Assembly (NCBI RefSeq): GCF_014779665.1 | Contig: NZ_JACXYY010000003.1 | Location: 434,001-498,000, forward strand | Direction: 5' to 3' | Origin: Nocardioides hwasunensis | GTDB taxonomy: Bacteria > Actinomycetota > Actinomycetes > Propionibacteriales > Nocardioidaceae | Length of the DNA stretch: 64,000 bases | In this document: positions 34,083 to 44,489 of the stretch, one piece after another | Layout of the letters: the number at the start of each line of letters is the position of its first letter | How positions within the stretch are numbered: the stretch's first letter is position 1 | Translations under genes and position numbers: made by a program | Notes under the pieces: model-generated | Seen by the model: only the letters and a program-made list of their open reading frames with translations | What the model was told of the DNA's origin: nothing | Database searches by the model: none

Positions 34083-34751
34083 CTAGACGAGCTCGGGTCC
34101 GGTCTTCTCGCGGACCTCGTCCTCGGTCACGCCGGGCGCGAGCTCGACGAGCTTGAGCGCGCGGTCGCCCAGCGTGCCGGACGGGGCGACCTCGCCGGTG
34201 GCGGGGTCGATCACGTCGATGACGGCGAGGTCGGTGATGATGCGCTGCACCACGCGCTTGCCGGTGTAGGGGAGGTCGCACTCGTCGAGGATCTTGAGCG
34301 AGCCGTCCTTCGCGGTGTGCTCCATCAAGACGATGACCCGCTTGGCGCCGTGGACCAGGTCCATCGCGCCGCCCATGCCCTTGACCATCTTGCCGGGGAT
34401 CATCCAGTTCGCGATGTCACCCACCGCGGAGACCTGCATCGCGCCGAGGATCGCGGCGTCGATCTTTCCGCCGCGGATCATCCCGAACGACTGGGCCGAG
34501 TCGAAGAACGACGCACCCTTGCGCAGGGTCACCGTCTCCTTGCCCGCGTTGATCAGGTCGGGGTCCTCCTCGCCCTCGAACGGGTACGCCCCCACCCCCA
34601 GGATGCCGTTCTCCGACTGCAGCACCAGCTCCACGTCGTCACCGACGTAGTTGGGCACCAGCGTCGGCAGCCCGATCCCGAGGTTGACGTACGAGCCGTC
34701 CACCAGCTCGGATGCCGCCCGGGCGGCCATCTCCTCACGTGTCCAGCTCAT
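34083..34751 (-). CDS. scoB: 3-oxoacid CoA-transferase, subunit B
   Basis: This 222-residue protein is the beta subunit of a succinyl-CoA:3-ketoacid (or 3-oxoadipate) CoA-transferase. It holds the catalytic Glu in [12 protein letters not shown] and the [19 protein letters not shown] segment of the family. With subunit A it moves CoA from succinyl-CoA to a 3-oxoacid. It starts one base after subunit A ends. Whether the substrate is acetoacetate or 3-oxoadipate is not determinable, and no protocatechuate genes are in the window. Confidence 0.9.
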   Translation of the reverse strand: MSWTREEMAARAASELVDGSYVNLGIGLPTLVPNYVGDDVELVLQSENGILGVGAYPFEGEEDPDLINAGKETVTLRKGASFFDSAQSFGMIRGGKIDAAILGAMQVSAVGDIANWMIPGKMVKGMGGAMDLVHGAKRVIVLMEHTAKDGSLKILDECDLPYTGKRVVQRIITDLAVIDVIDPATGEVAPSGTLGDRALKLVELAPGVTEDEVREKTGPELV

Positions 34752-34752
34752 G

Positions 34753-35595
34753 TCAGCCTCCCAGTCCGTGCGTCGCCACGTCGTCCACCAGCGCGTCCCC
34801 CGACGAGCCCGCCGGGTCCGACGACGGCCGCGGTCGCGTCGTGACCTTCTCGATCCTCTTGTCGGCTGCCTGCTCGGGCGTCAGCTGCACCACCCGCTGC
34901 ACGTAGACGCCCGGCGTGTGGACGTCGTTGGGGTCGAGCTCGCCGGGCTCGACCAGCTCCTCGACCTCGGCGATGGTGACCCGGCCCGACATCGCGGCCA
35001 GGGGGTTGAAGTTGCGTGCGGAGTCACGGAAGACGAGGTTGCCGTGGCGGTCGCCCTTCCAGGCCCGCACCAGGCCGAAGTCGGCCACGATGGCCTCCTC
35101 CAGGACGTACTCCCGGTCTCCCTCCGCCGTCGCGAAGACCTTGGTCTCCTTCGGCGGGGACGCGACGAGCACGTTGCCCTCGGTGTCGTACTTCCAGGGC
35201 AGACCGCCCTCGGCCACCTGCGTGCCGACGCCGGTCGCGGTGTAGAACGCCGCGATCCCCGAGCCGCCCGCACGCATCCGCTCCGCGAGCGTGCCCTGCG
35301 GCGTCAGCTCGACCTCGAGCTCACCGGAGAGGTACTGCCGCGCGAACTCCTTGTTCTCCCCCACGTAGGACGAGATCATCCGCCGGATGCGCTTGGCGAA
35401 GAGCAGCTTGCCGAGCCCCCACTCGTCCACACCGCAGTTGTTGGAGACCGCCTCGAGGTCGGACGTCCCGGCCTCGAGGATCGCCTCGATCAACACCGAC
35501 GGGATCCCGCACAGGCCGAAGCCGCCGACCGCCAACGTCGCACCGTCCGGGATGTCGGCCACTGCGCTGGCCGCTGACTCCACCACCTTGTCCAT
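34753..35595 (-). CDS. scoA: 3-oxoacid CoA-transferase, subunit A
   Basis: This 280-residue alpha subunit has the CoA-binding loop [18 protein letters not shown] and the [12 protein letters not shown]-like segment as [14 protein letters not shown], then [20 protein letters not shown]. The chosen ATG at 35595 lies 13 codons inside the open frame, in agreement with family length. A TTGACT hexamer at 35626-35631 on the minus strand is a possible -35. It is divergent from the IclR gene, and the operator palindrome lies between them, so the IclR protein likely controls this operon. Confidence 0.9.
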   Translation of the reverse strand: MDKVVESAASAVADIPDGATLAVGGFGLCGIPSVLIEAILEAGTSDLEAVSNNCGVDEWGLGKLLFAKRIRRMISSYVGENKEFARQYLSGELEVELTPQGTLAERMRAGGSGIAAFYTATGVGTQVAEGGLPWKYDTEGNVLVASPPKETKVFATAEGDREYVLEEAIVADFGLVRAWKGDRHGNLVFRDSARNFNPLAAMSGRVTIAEVEELVEPGELDPNDVHTPGVYVQRVVQLTPEQAADKRIEKVTTRPRPSSDPAGSSGDALVDDVATHGLGG

Positions 35596-35649
35596 GCCGA
35601 GATCCAATGACGCGGCCCGCGCTGCAGTCAACAACCGTCCGCCTTGCGG

Positions 35650-35678
35650 CCGGAGTTCATTCGCCAGGTGAACTCCGG
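35650..35678. promoter_or_regulatory. IclR-type operator palindrome
   Basis: CCGGAGTTCA-N9-TGAACTCCGG is a perfect palindrome with 10-base arms, about 19 bases upstream of the TTGACT element of the CoA-transferase genes and 21 bases before the start of the IclR gene. Its inner GTTCA/TGAAC arms recur at the IclR start. It is well placed for control of both divergent genes. Confidence 0.65.
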
Positions 35679-35685
35679 CACCTTG

Positions 35686-35704
35686 TAGCGTTCACTCAAT
35701 GAAC
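35686..35704 (+). promoter_or_regulatory. IclR promoter -10 with second GTTCA-N5-TGAAC operator
   Basis: TAGCGT (35686-35691) is followed by seven bases and the ATG at 35699, a leaderless arrangement. GTTCA-N5-TGAAC (35690-35704) spans the -10 end, the start codon and the first codons, so bound protein would block its own expression. Confidence 0.55.
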
Positions 35705-36496
35705 AGCCCCGTGCACCTCGTCGGACGGGTCGGGACGACCCTGCGCGCGGTGGCCACGCACGAGCCCGGCGGCGCCACCACCTCCGAGGTCGCGCGGACG
35801 GCCGGACTGTCCCGGCCGACCGTCCACCGGCTGCTCACCTCGATGCTGGAGGAGGGCCTGACCGACCGCACGCGCGAGGGCAGGTGGTTGCTGGGACCCG
35901 AGCTCTACCTGCTCGGGACCTCGGCAGCCACGCGCTACGACGTCACCGAGCTCGCCCACAGCGTCGTACGCCATCTCGCGATCGCCACCGGGGAGAGCGC
36001 GTTCTTCTCGGCCCGGCGCGGCAACGAGACCGTGTGCCTGCTGCGGGAGGACGGGAGCCATCCGATCCGCTCGCACGTCCTGCACGAGGGGATCCGCTTC
36101 CCGCTCGGCGTGGCATCGGCCGGATTGGTGATCCTGGCGCACCTGCCGGACCCGGAGGTCGAGGACCACCTGGCCCGCGCCCGGCTCGAGGACACCTACG
36201 GCGAGCTGCACGCCTCGGACCGGGTCCGAGAGCGCATCGCGCAGACCCGGGTGAGCGGGTACGCCCTGAACCCGGGCCTGCTCGTCGCGGGCAGCTGGGG
36301 CATGGGCGCCGCCGTGTTCGACGAGGACGGCAGGCCCGCCTGGGCCCTCAGCATCACCGGCATCGAGCACCGCTTCAGCGAGGACCGGCGCGCCGAGCTC
36401 GGCACCCTCCTCCTCGACAGCGCCCACCGGCTCACGGGCGACGTCGGGCGGCGACGCGACCGGGCGCGGACGAGGACCCCGCGGTCCCGTGCCTGA
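35699..36496 (+). CDS. IclR family transcriptional regulator
   Basis: This 265-residue protein has an N-terminal winged helix (GRVGTTLRAVATHEPGGATT, then EVARTAGLSRPTVHRLLTSM) and the IclR effector domain (RRGNETVCLLREDGSH, RFPLGVASAGLVILA, NPGLLVAGSWGMGAAVFDEDG). IclR proteins bind metabolites such as aromatic acids, keto acids or acetyl-CoA derivatives and repress or activate a neighbouring operon. Its divergent partner is a CoA-transferase, so a 3-oxoacid or its precursor is the likely effector (inference). It has a basic C-terminal tail rich in Arg. Confidence 0.9.
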   Translation: MNSPVHLVGRVGTTLRAVATHEPGGATTSEVARTAGLSRPTVHRLLTSMLEEGLTDRTREGRWLLGPELYLLGTSAATRYDVTELAHSVVRHLAIATGESAFFSARRGNETVCLLREDGSHPIRSHVLHEGIRFPLGVASAGLVILAHLPDPEVEDHLARARLEDTYGELHASDRVRERIAQTRVSGYALNPGLLVAGSWGMGAAVFDEDGRPAWALSITGIEHRFSEDRRAELGTLLLDSAHRLTGDVGRRRDRARTRTPRSRA

Positions 36497-36498
36497 CG

Positions 36499-36619
36499 GG
36501 GGGACCCGTAGGGGTGAGCGCCCGCACGATGGTCCCCCTTGGGATGAAGCCGGGCGCTCGGCCCCCATCTAGCGTCGAGAGGGACGCGCGTCCCTGCGCG
36601 CACGAATCTTGGGGAGCCC
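36499..36619 (+). other. interleaved inverted repeats in the katE upstream region
   Basis: GGGGGACC (36499-36506) pairs with GGTCCCCC (36531-36538), while GAGCGCCCG (36516-36524) pairs with CGGGCGCTC (36551-36559). The two are interleaved, so they form either a pseudoknot or two mutually exclusive stems. They lie upstream of and over the motif CCCTTGGGATG (36536-36546), and TAGCGT (36570-36575) is the likely -10. A GGGGAG site precedes the ATG at 36620. Confidence 0.4.
36536..36575 (+). promoter_or_regulatory. katE promoter with CCCTTGGGATG element and TAGCGT -10
   Basis: CCCTTGGGATG (36536-36546) and TAGCGT (36570-36575) have the same 34-base spacing as the pair before the SRPBCC operon. 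A start about seven bases after TAGCGT would leave a leader of roughly 38 bases that contains the ribosome-binding site. Confidence 0.45.
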
Positions 36620-38687
<2,068 letters not shown>

Positions 38688-38695
<8 letters not shown>

Positions 38696-39722
38696 CCCGC
38701 AGGCCGTCCTCATCGGGGGGCGCACCGACCTGGAGCAGGCCGAGCTGACCGACCTCCACGTGCGAGCGCGAGCGGCTGCTGCCGACGTCGCGGCGTCGCT
38801 CGACCTCGCAGCGGCGGCCGGCGACACACTTCCCGTCCCGGGCAACGGGCGGACGGCTCACCTGTGGTCGGCGCTGGCGACCGTCGCCGCCGCCGACCTG
38901 ACCGTGGCCCGCGTGCTCGAGCCGCACCTCGATGCCCTGGCGATCCTCGGCCAGGCACACGAGACGGTCGAGCCCGGGACCTACGGGGTGTTCGCGGCCG
39001 AGGGGCCGGGCGAGCCGCTGAAGGCCACCGTGGACGGATGGGTGCACGTCCTCGACGGCCGCAAGCACTGGTGCTCACTGGCCGGTGTGCTGGACCGCGC
39101 ACTGGTCAGTGCGTGGGTCGGCGAGGAGCGCCGACTCTTCGCAGTCGACCTGAGCCAGCCCGGCGTACGCGCCGTGCCCGGCACCTGGGTGGCCCGTGGA
39201 CTCGCGGCGATCGACTCCGGCCCGGTGGACTTCGCCGGAGCATCAGCTCGTCCCGTCGGTGAGCCGGGCTGGTACCTCGAGCGGCCCGGCTTCGCGTGGG
39301 GCGGGATCGGCGTCGCGGCCGTCTGGTTCGGCGGTGCCGTCGGCGTGGCCCGCCGCCTGCGACGGGCCAGCGAGTCACGCCCCCCCGACCAGGTCGCACT
39401 GATGCACCTGGGCGCAGTGGACGCGCAGCTGTACGCCGCTCGCTGCGCGCTCGAGCAGGCCGCCTCCGCCATCGACGTCGGTGCCCTCACCGGCGCCGCG
39501 GGTTGGCGGGCGGCCCTGCGCGTGCGTGACGTGGTCGCCCGCACCGCCGAGGACGTGCTGCAGCGCGCTGCCCACGCGCTCGGCCCGGGTCCGCTCGCCA
39601 CGGACGAGGAGCACGCGCGCCGCGTCGCGGACCTCGAGCTCTACCTGCGCCAGTGGCACGCCGAGCGCGACCAGGCCGCCCTCGGCCAGGACGTGCTGAG
39701 TGCCGGGTCCCCGAGGTGGTGA
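38688..39722 (+). CDS. acyl-CoA-dehydrogenase-like protein
   Basis: This 344-residue protein looks like a divergent acyl-CoA dehydrogenase fold: a helical N-terminus, a middle beta domain ([20 protein letters not shown]) and a C-terminal four-helix bundle ([40 protein letters not shown]). It is about 40 residues shorter than the classic enzyme and lacks an evident catalytic Glu, so it may act as a flavin oxidase or be non-catalytic. The GTG at 38688 overlaps katE by eight bases; its stop overlaps the next start. It forms a recurring trio with the next two genes. Confidence 0.75.
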
Positions 39723-41050
39723 CGCAACCGGCGTTCACCCACGATCGGGCCGGCACGCCCGCCGCCGCGTGGGCCGCGTCCCCCCGCTGGGCCGCTGCGC
39801 GCGACCTGGTCCTGCCGAGCACCCGGAGCAGGTTGGTCGTGGTCGGGGCGCACCCGGACGACGAGACCTTGGGAGCCGGCGGGCTCATCCATGCCGCTGC
39901 GTGCGCGGGATGGCCGGTCGACGTGGTGTCGGCGACCGCCGGCGAGGGGTCCCACCCCGGGTCGACCACCCACTCGACCGAGGAGCTCGCAGTCCGCCGC
40001 CGCGCCGAGCTCACCACCGCCATCTCCTTGCTCGCGCCGTCCGCGACGGTGCGCTGCCTCGACCTGCCGGACGGAGGAGTGGCCGACGACGTCGCCGGTC
40101 TGGTCGCGACCCTGGTCGAGGTCATCGGAATCGACGGGGACCGGGTGCTCCTCTGCGCACCGTGGCGCCACGACGGGCACCCCGACCACGAGGCGGTGGG
40201 CAGGGCCGCCGCGGTGGCGGCGGTGCGGACCGACGCGCAGCTCCTCGAATACCCCGTGTGGCTGTGGCACTGGGGTGGTGACGACGACCTGCCGTGGGCG
40301 GAGACGTCCACGCTCAGCCTGGCCGAGTCGGCACGGGCTGCGAAGCGGGCCGCCGTCGCCGCCCACGCCACCCAGGTCGCGCCGCTCTCCGACCGGCCCG
40401 GTGACGAGGTGCTGCTCGGGCCCGACCTGTTGGCTCACTTCGACCGCAGCACGGAGGTCTTCATCGCCCGCGAGGCACCGGTCGAGGACGACTCCCTCGA
40501 CCTCGTCCACCGCGAGCGGGAGGACCCGTGGCAGGTCGACTCCCCCTACGAGCGCCGCAAACGGGCACTCACCCTCGCTTCCCTGCCGGACGAGACATAC
40601 GGCCGCGCCCTCGAGGTCGGCTGCTCTGTCGGCGCCCTCGCCGTCGACCTGGCCGGCCGCTGCGACGACCTGCTCGCCCTCGACGCCAGCCCGGAGGCGA
40701 TCCGCCTGGCGCAGCGGCGTACGTCGTCGCTGCCGCACGTCGAGGTCCGCCTCGCCCACGTCCCCGAGGAGTGGCCCGACGGCACCTTCGACCTCGTGTC
40801 GGTCTCGGAGGTGGGCTACTTCCTCAGCCCCCGCCAGCTCGACGAGGTCGTGCGCCGGTCCCGGGCGGCACTCACCGAACGGGGTCACCTGCTGCTGTGC
40901 CACTGGCGGCACCAGCCGGTCGGGTGGCCCCTCGCCGGGCCGGCCGTCCACGAGGCCTTCCTCGATGCGGGACTCTCCACCGGTCTCGAGGTGCTGGTCG
41001 AGCACCAGGAGCGCGACTTCCTGCTGCACGTGCTGGGAGCGCCGCGGTGA
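39719..41050 (+). CDS. PIG-L deacetylase fused to a NodS-like SAM methyltransferase
   Basis: This 443-residue fusion has an N-terminal PIG-L/LmbE zinc deacetylase (about 1-240; AHPDDETLGAGG and GHPDHEAVG hold the metal ligands) and a C-terminal methyltransferase (about 250-443) with DSPYERRKRALTLASLP, then LEVGCSVGALAVDLAGRC as motif I and LLALDASPEAIRLAQRR. The C-terminal half resembles NodS, which N-methylates a deacetylated glucosamine in Nod factors. The likely chemistry is removing an acetyl group from an amino sugar and methylating the freed amine. GTGA overlaps link it to both neighbours. Confidence 0.85.
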   Translation: MTQPAFTHDRAGTPAAAWAASPRWAAARDLVLPSTRSRLVVVGAHPDDETLGAGGLIHAAACAGWPVDVVSATAGEGSHPGSTTHSTEELAVRRRAELTTAISLLAPSATVRCLDLPDGGVADDVAGLVATLVEVIGIDGDRVLLCAPWRHDGHPDHEAVGRAAAVAAVRTDAQLLEYPVWLWHWGGDDDLPWAETSTLSLAESARAAKRAAVAAHATQVAPLSDRPGDEVLLGPDLLAHFDRSTEVFIAREAPVEDDSLDLVHREREDPWQVDSPYERRKRALTLASLPDETYGRALEVGCSVGALAVDLAGRCDDLLALDASPEAIRLAQRRTSSLPHVEVRLAHVPEEWPDGTFDLVSVSEVGYFLSPRQLDEVVRRSRAALTERGHLLLCHWRHQPVGWPLAGPAVHEAFLDAGLSTGLEVLVEHQERDFLLHVLGAPR

Positions 41051-41745
41051 CGGACCCGACGGCCGTCGCGGTGGTCATCCCCGCCCGTGACGAGGCCGAC
41101 CTGCTGCCCGCCTGCCTGGACTCCGTCGAGGTGGCGGTGGCCGCCCTCCGGCTCGAGCACCCGGACGTGTCCGCGCGCGTGTTCGTCGCCCTCGACGCCT
41201 GCAGCGACGGATCGGCGCAGATCGTCGCGCGCCGACCGGGCGTCACGGCCGCGGCGCTCCAGGCCGGCTGCGTCGGCATCGCGCGAGCCACCGCCGTCGA
41301 GGCCGCGGCACTGTGGGCCGCCGGCGTGTCGTCCGACGTGCTGTGGCTGGCCAACACCGACGCGGACACCGTCGTGCCCCCGCACTGGCTCACCACGCAG
41401 GTGCGCCTGGCCCGAGCAGGGCACGACCTGGTCGTGGGCACCGCCCAGCCGGTGCCGGCGGACCTCCCCGCCGACGTGCTGGCTGCGTGGCGGGAGCGCC
41501 ACAGCACGGCCGACGGGCACGAGCACGTCCACGGCGCGAACCTCGCCTTCTCGCTCGAGGCCTACCGGGCCGTCGGCGGCTACCCACCGCTCCCCGTCCA
41601 CGAGGACGTCGAGCTCGTCATGGCGATCAAACGGTCCGGACGAAGCTGGATCGCCACCGGCGAGATCGCGGTCACCACGTCGGGGCGGGCCACCGGACGA
41701 GTGCCGGACGGGTTCGCGGCGTTCCTCGAGGGTCTCGGCGCCTGA
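41047..41745 (+). CDS. glycosyltransferase family 2
   Basis: This 232-residue GT2 protein begins VVIPARDEADLLPACLDSV, has the metal-binding WLANTDADTVVPPHWL segment and a late GGYPPLPVHEDVELVMAIK with the acid-base Asp. There is no membrane segment. It is the third gene of the trio acyl-CoA-dehydrogenase-like / PIG-L-NodS / GT2 and overlaps the fusion gene as GTGA. Together they could build or modify a small amino-sugar glycan or a lipid-linked sugar; the product is unknown. Confidence 0.85.
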   Translation: MTDPTAVAVVIPARDEADLLPACLDSVEVAVAALRLEHPDVSARVFVALDACSDGSAQIVARRPGVTAAALQAGCVGIARATAVEAAALWAAGVSSDVLWLANTDADTVVPPHWLTTQVRLARAGHDLVVGTAQPVPADLPADVLAAWRERHSTADGHEHVHGANLAFSLEAYRAVGGYPPLPVHEDVELVMAIKRSGRSWIATGEIAVTTSGRATGRVPDGFAAFLEGLGA

Positions 41746-41786
41746 GGGAGGCTGCCGCGTCTTGGGGAGATGATGGTCCGCCGACC

Positions 41787-41807
41787 TACAGTGAGGGTCA
41801 CCTCACT
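41787..41807 (+). promoter_or_regulatory. iron-box-like palindrome over a -10 element
   Basis: AGTGAGG-N4-CCTCACT (41790-41807) is a perfect palindrome with 7-base arms that resembles the IdeR/DtxR iron box, at moderate match. TACAGT (41787-41792) overlaps it and is a plausible -10. Binding of an iron-loaded DtxR-type repressor here would silence the siderophore-interacting gene when iron is plentiful. Confidence 0.55.
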
Positions 41808-41827
41808 TCGATCCCCTGGAGGAACCC

Positions 41828-42661
41828 GTGACGCGCGGCACCGACGACTTCTACGGCACGGTGGTCCGCCGTGAGCAGCTCACGCCGAGCCTGGTGCGGG
41901 TGGTGCTCGGTGGTCCGGGCATGGCCGGGTGGGGCGCGGGCCGGCCCGACGCCACCGACGCCTACTTCGTCCTGCGGTTCCCGCCGGCAGGTGCGCCCTA
42001 CGCTGCCCCCTTCTCCGTCGCGCAGGTCGAGGCCGAGCACCCCCGCGCGCTCTGGCCCGCGCACCGCCACTACTCGGTCCGCGCGTGGGATGCCGTCGCG
42101 GAGGAGCTGAGCGTCGACTTCGTCGTGCACGGCGACTCCGGCCTCGCAGGTCCGTGGGCGCGCGATGCCCAGGTGGGCGACCAGGTCGTCCTCTCCACGT
42201 CGCACGGCAGCCATCGGCCCGACCCCGGGGCCGACTGGCACCTGCTGGTCGGCGACGAGGCGGCGCTGCCCGCGATCGCCGCATCGCTGGAGGTCCTGCC
42301 CGCCGGCGCCCGGGCGATCGCGATCCTGGTGTGCGACGGCGCTGAGCACGAGCTCGAGCTGTCCACGCCGGCCTCGCTGGAGGTGCAGTGGCTGCACCGC
42401 ACCGGCGATCCGAGCGACGCCGACCTGCTCGTCGACGCCGTACGCTCCCTCGACTTCCCCGACGGCCGGGTGCACGGATTCGTGCATGGCGAGGCCGGCG
42501 AGGTCCGGGAGGTGCGTCGCCACCTGCTCGGCGAGCGCCAGGTCCCCCGCGCGGACCTGTCCGTGTCGGGCTACTGGCGCCGCACCATGACCGACGAGGC
42601 CTGGCGCCGCGTCAAGCGCGACTGGAACGCCGAGGTCGAGTCGGACGTGCCGACGGCGTGA
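41828..42661 (+). CDS. siderophore-interacting protein (ferric-siderophore reductase)
   Basis: This 277-residue protein matches the SIP family of FAD-dependent ferric-siderophore reductases (ViuB-like). The flavin motif RHYSVRAWD near residue 80, WARDAQVGDQVVLS and HLLVGDEAALPAIAASLEVL for NAD(P)H binding and VHGFVHGEAGEVREVRRHL in the C-terminus are intact. It frees iron from imported siderophores by reduction in the cytosol. The GTG at 41828 has GGAGGA seven bases upstream. The iron-box-like palindrome upstream fits iron control. Confidence 0.9.
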   Translation: MTRGTDDFYGTVVRREQLTPSLVRVVLGGPGMAGWGAGRPDATDAYFVLRFPPAGAPYAAPFSVAQVEAEHPRALWPAHRHYSVRAWDAVAEELSVDFVVHGDSGLAGPWARDAQVGDQVVLSTSHGSHRPDPGADWHLLVGDEAALPAIAASLEVLPAGARAIAILVCDGAEHELELSTPASLEVQWLHRTGDPSDADLLVDAVRSLDFPDGRVHGFVHGEAGEVREVRRHLLGERQVPRADLSVSGYWRRTMTDEAWRRVKRDWNAEVESDVPTA

Positions 42662-42674
42662 GCGCAGCTCCCCC

Positions 42675-44183
42675 TCAGCCGGCGCTCGAGCCGTACGGCG
42701 TGAGCAGCTGGTCGACCGGCGCGTAGTCGTCGGTGAGCACCGGCGCGTCCGCCATCCAGTCCTCGAGGTCGGCGCCGCTCAGCGCGGCCCACCCGAGATC
42801 ACGGTCCTCGTTGGCCTGCATCACGCCGGCCAGGTCCACCGCGGTGTCGGAGGCGACGACGACCAGGTTGCCGCCGTCCTCCCCCGCCAGTGTCGCCGGG
42901 TCGGCGAGCAGCACGACCTCGCCGAACACCTCGGACGCGGTGCGGACGTAGGCCCGGGCGAAGTCGAGCGGACCGTGGTCGATGACGTTGGTGACGTGCA
43001 CGCCGTCGTCGCGCAGCGCTGCGTGCAGGCCCTCCTGCGCCTCGCGGGTCGTCAGGTGCCACGGCACGCTGACACCGCCGAACGCATCGCCGACCACCAG
43101 GTCGAGGCTGCTCGGGTCGAGGTCGTCGATGGCGAGGCGTCCGTCCTCGACGCGCAGGTCGGTCCGCGCGGGGAACTCGTCGCCGAGCAGGTCGCGGTCG
43201 GCCTCGACGACGCCGGCGTCGATCTCCGAGACCCGGTTGGCCGAGCCTGCGCGGGTCGCGGCGACGTAGCGCGGGAGCGTGAGCCCGCCAGCACCGAGGT
43301 AGTAGGCGTCGACCGGCTCGCCCTCGGGCCTGGCGACGTCGATGACCGACGCCATCGCACGGACGTACTCGAAGTCGAGGTGTGTCGGGTCCGCCACGTC
43401 GACGTAGGAGTGCCGGAGCCCGTCGAGGACCAGCACCCGTCCGGTCGGCCGGTCGGGGTCGGTGTCGACCGCGAGGCAGTGGTAGGTCGTCTCGGTGTCG
43501 CAGCCGCTCGGCGTGACCGTCGCGCCCAGGCCGCCGAGCGCGACGACGGCGCCCAGCACGAGGTCACCGCGCCCGCGTCGCCCGGTGACCTGGACCAGCA
43601 GTGAGGTCGCGACCAGCAGCGCCCCGAGCCCGACCATGATCACGCTCACCGGGACCCGTGAGATCAGGACGAAGCCGGTGACGACGGTGCCGAAGATCGC
43701 TCCGACGGTGCCGACGCCCGACAGGTGGCCGACGACCGTGCCGGTCTCGCGCAAACTCGTCAGCCGCAGCTTGATCACCACCGGGCTGACGGCCGAGAGC
43801 AGCGCGCCCGGGACGAGGATGGACAGGGTGGCCGCGATCAGGAGGAGGCCGGGGCTGCCGGTCGCGGCCCAGCGGACCAGCGACGGGGTCACTGCGATCG
43901 AGGCGCCCGAGATGCCCAGCAGCGGACCGAGCAGCCGTCGGGGCACGATGTTGTCAGCCGTCCGGCCGCCGGCCCACGTGCCGGCCGCGATGGCGGCGAG
44001 CGCCAGACCGATGACGAGCGTGCTGGTCTCGAGGGTGAGCCCGAAGTAGGGAGCCAGCAGTCGCAGCGCCACCAGCTCGACGACCAGCACCGCGGCCGAC
44101 GAGCCGAACACGAGCACGGCCGCCAGCCACGGTCCCATGCCCGGCTGCCCCGTCGCGCCCCGGTCGTGCTGCTCGCTCGTCAC
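42675..44183 (-). CDS. fused membrane/spermidine-synthase-like protein
   Basis: This 502-residue protein has an N-terminal part with about seven membrane helices (from WLAAVLVFGSSAAVLVVEL to about residue 225) and a C-terminal spermidine-synthase-like domain (about 240-500; VDAYYLGAGGLTLPRYVA as motif I, VSEIDAGVVEADRDL and LVVGDAFGGVSVPWHL). Such fused proteins are annotated as MFS/spermidine synthase but probably make no spermidine. The GTG at 44183 begins the hydrophilic N-terminus; the frame to 44231 has no clear start signal. Its function is open. Confidence 0.82.
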   Translation of the reverse strand: MTSEQHDRGATGQPGMGPWLAAVLVFGSSAAVLVVELVALRLLAPYFGLTLETSTLVIGLALAAIAAGTWAGGRTADNIVPRRLLGPLLGISGASIAVTPSLVRWAATGSPGLLLIAATLSILVPGALLSAVSPVVIKLRLTSLRETGTVVGHLSGVGTVGAIFGTVVTGFVLISRVPVSVIMVGLGALLVATSLLVQVTGRRGRGDLVLGAVVALGGLGATVTPSGCDTETTYHCLAVDTDPDRPTGRVLVLDGLRHSYVDVADPTHLDFEYVRAMASVIDVARPEGEPVDAYYLGAGGLTLPRYVAATRAGSANRVSEIDAGVVEADRDLLGDEFPARTDLRVEDGRLAIDDLDPSSLDLVVGDAFGGVSVPWHLTTREAQEGLHAALRDDGVHVTNVIDHGPLDFARAYVRTASEVFGEVVLLADPATLAGEDGGNLVVVASDTAVDLAGVMQANEDRDLGWAALSGADLEDWMADAPVLTDDYAPVDQLLTPYGSSAG

Positions 44184-44302
44184 GGCGACGATCCTTGCAG
44201 CACGGCCGTCATCGGCCGGTCGCCACGGCACGTGCGTCGCCAGGTGGACTGCTCTGGCATGTTGGGCGGACCGGGGCTACCGTGCCGAGCACAAGTTCAC
44301 AT

Positions 44303-44397
44303 CTCCCGCCCGCGAGGGGAAGCCGGTCAGAATCCGGCGCTGACGCGCAACCGTGGATCACCGTGAGGTGATGAGTCGGAGTGCCTCGGGGGCGGAG
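44303..44397 (+). promoter_or_regulatory. cobalamin riboswitch upstream of a homocysteine methyltransferase
   Basis: The conserved core GAGGGGAAGCCGGTCAGAAT continues as CCGGCGCTGACGCGCAACCGT, which is the B12-box pattern of cobalamin riboswitches, and GAGTCGGAGTGCCTCGG completes the closing strand. CTCCCGCCCGCGAG and CTCGGGGGCGGAG can pair as the outer stem. It looks like the short actinobacterial form. It lies in the 306-base gap before the gene at 44490, with a GGAAAGG site downstream as the likely expression platform target. Confidence 0.85.
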
Positions 44398-44489
44398 TCC
44401 ACCACATGCTGTCGCGACACGCAGCGGGTCGGGGCGCGGTCGCCGCGCACTCGTTCCCCTGCGCCTTGCAGCAGGAAAGGAACCACACC

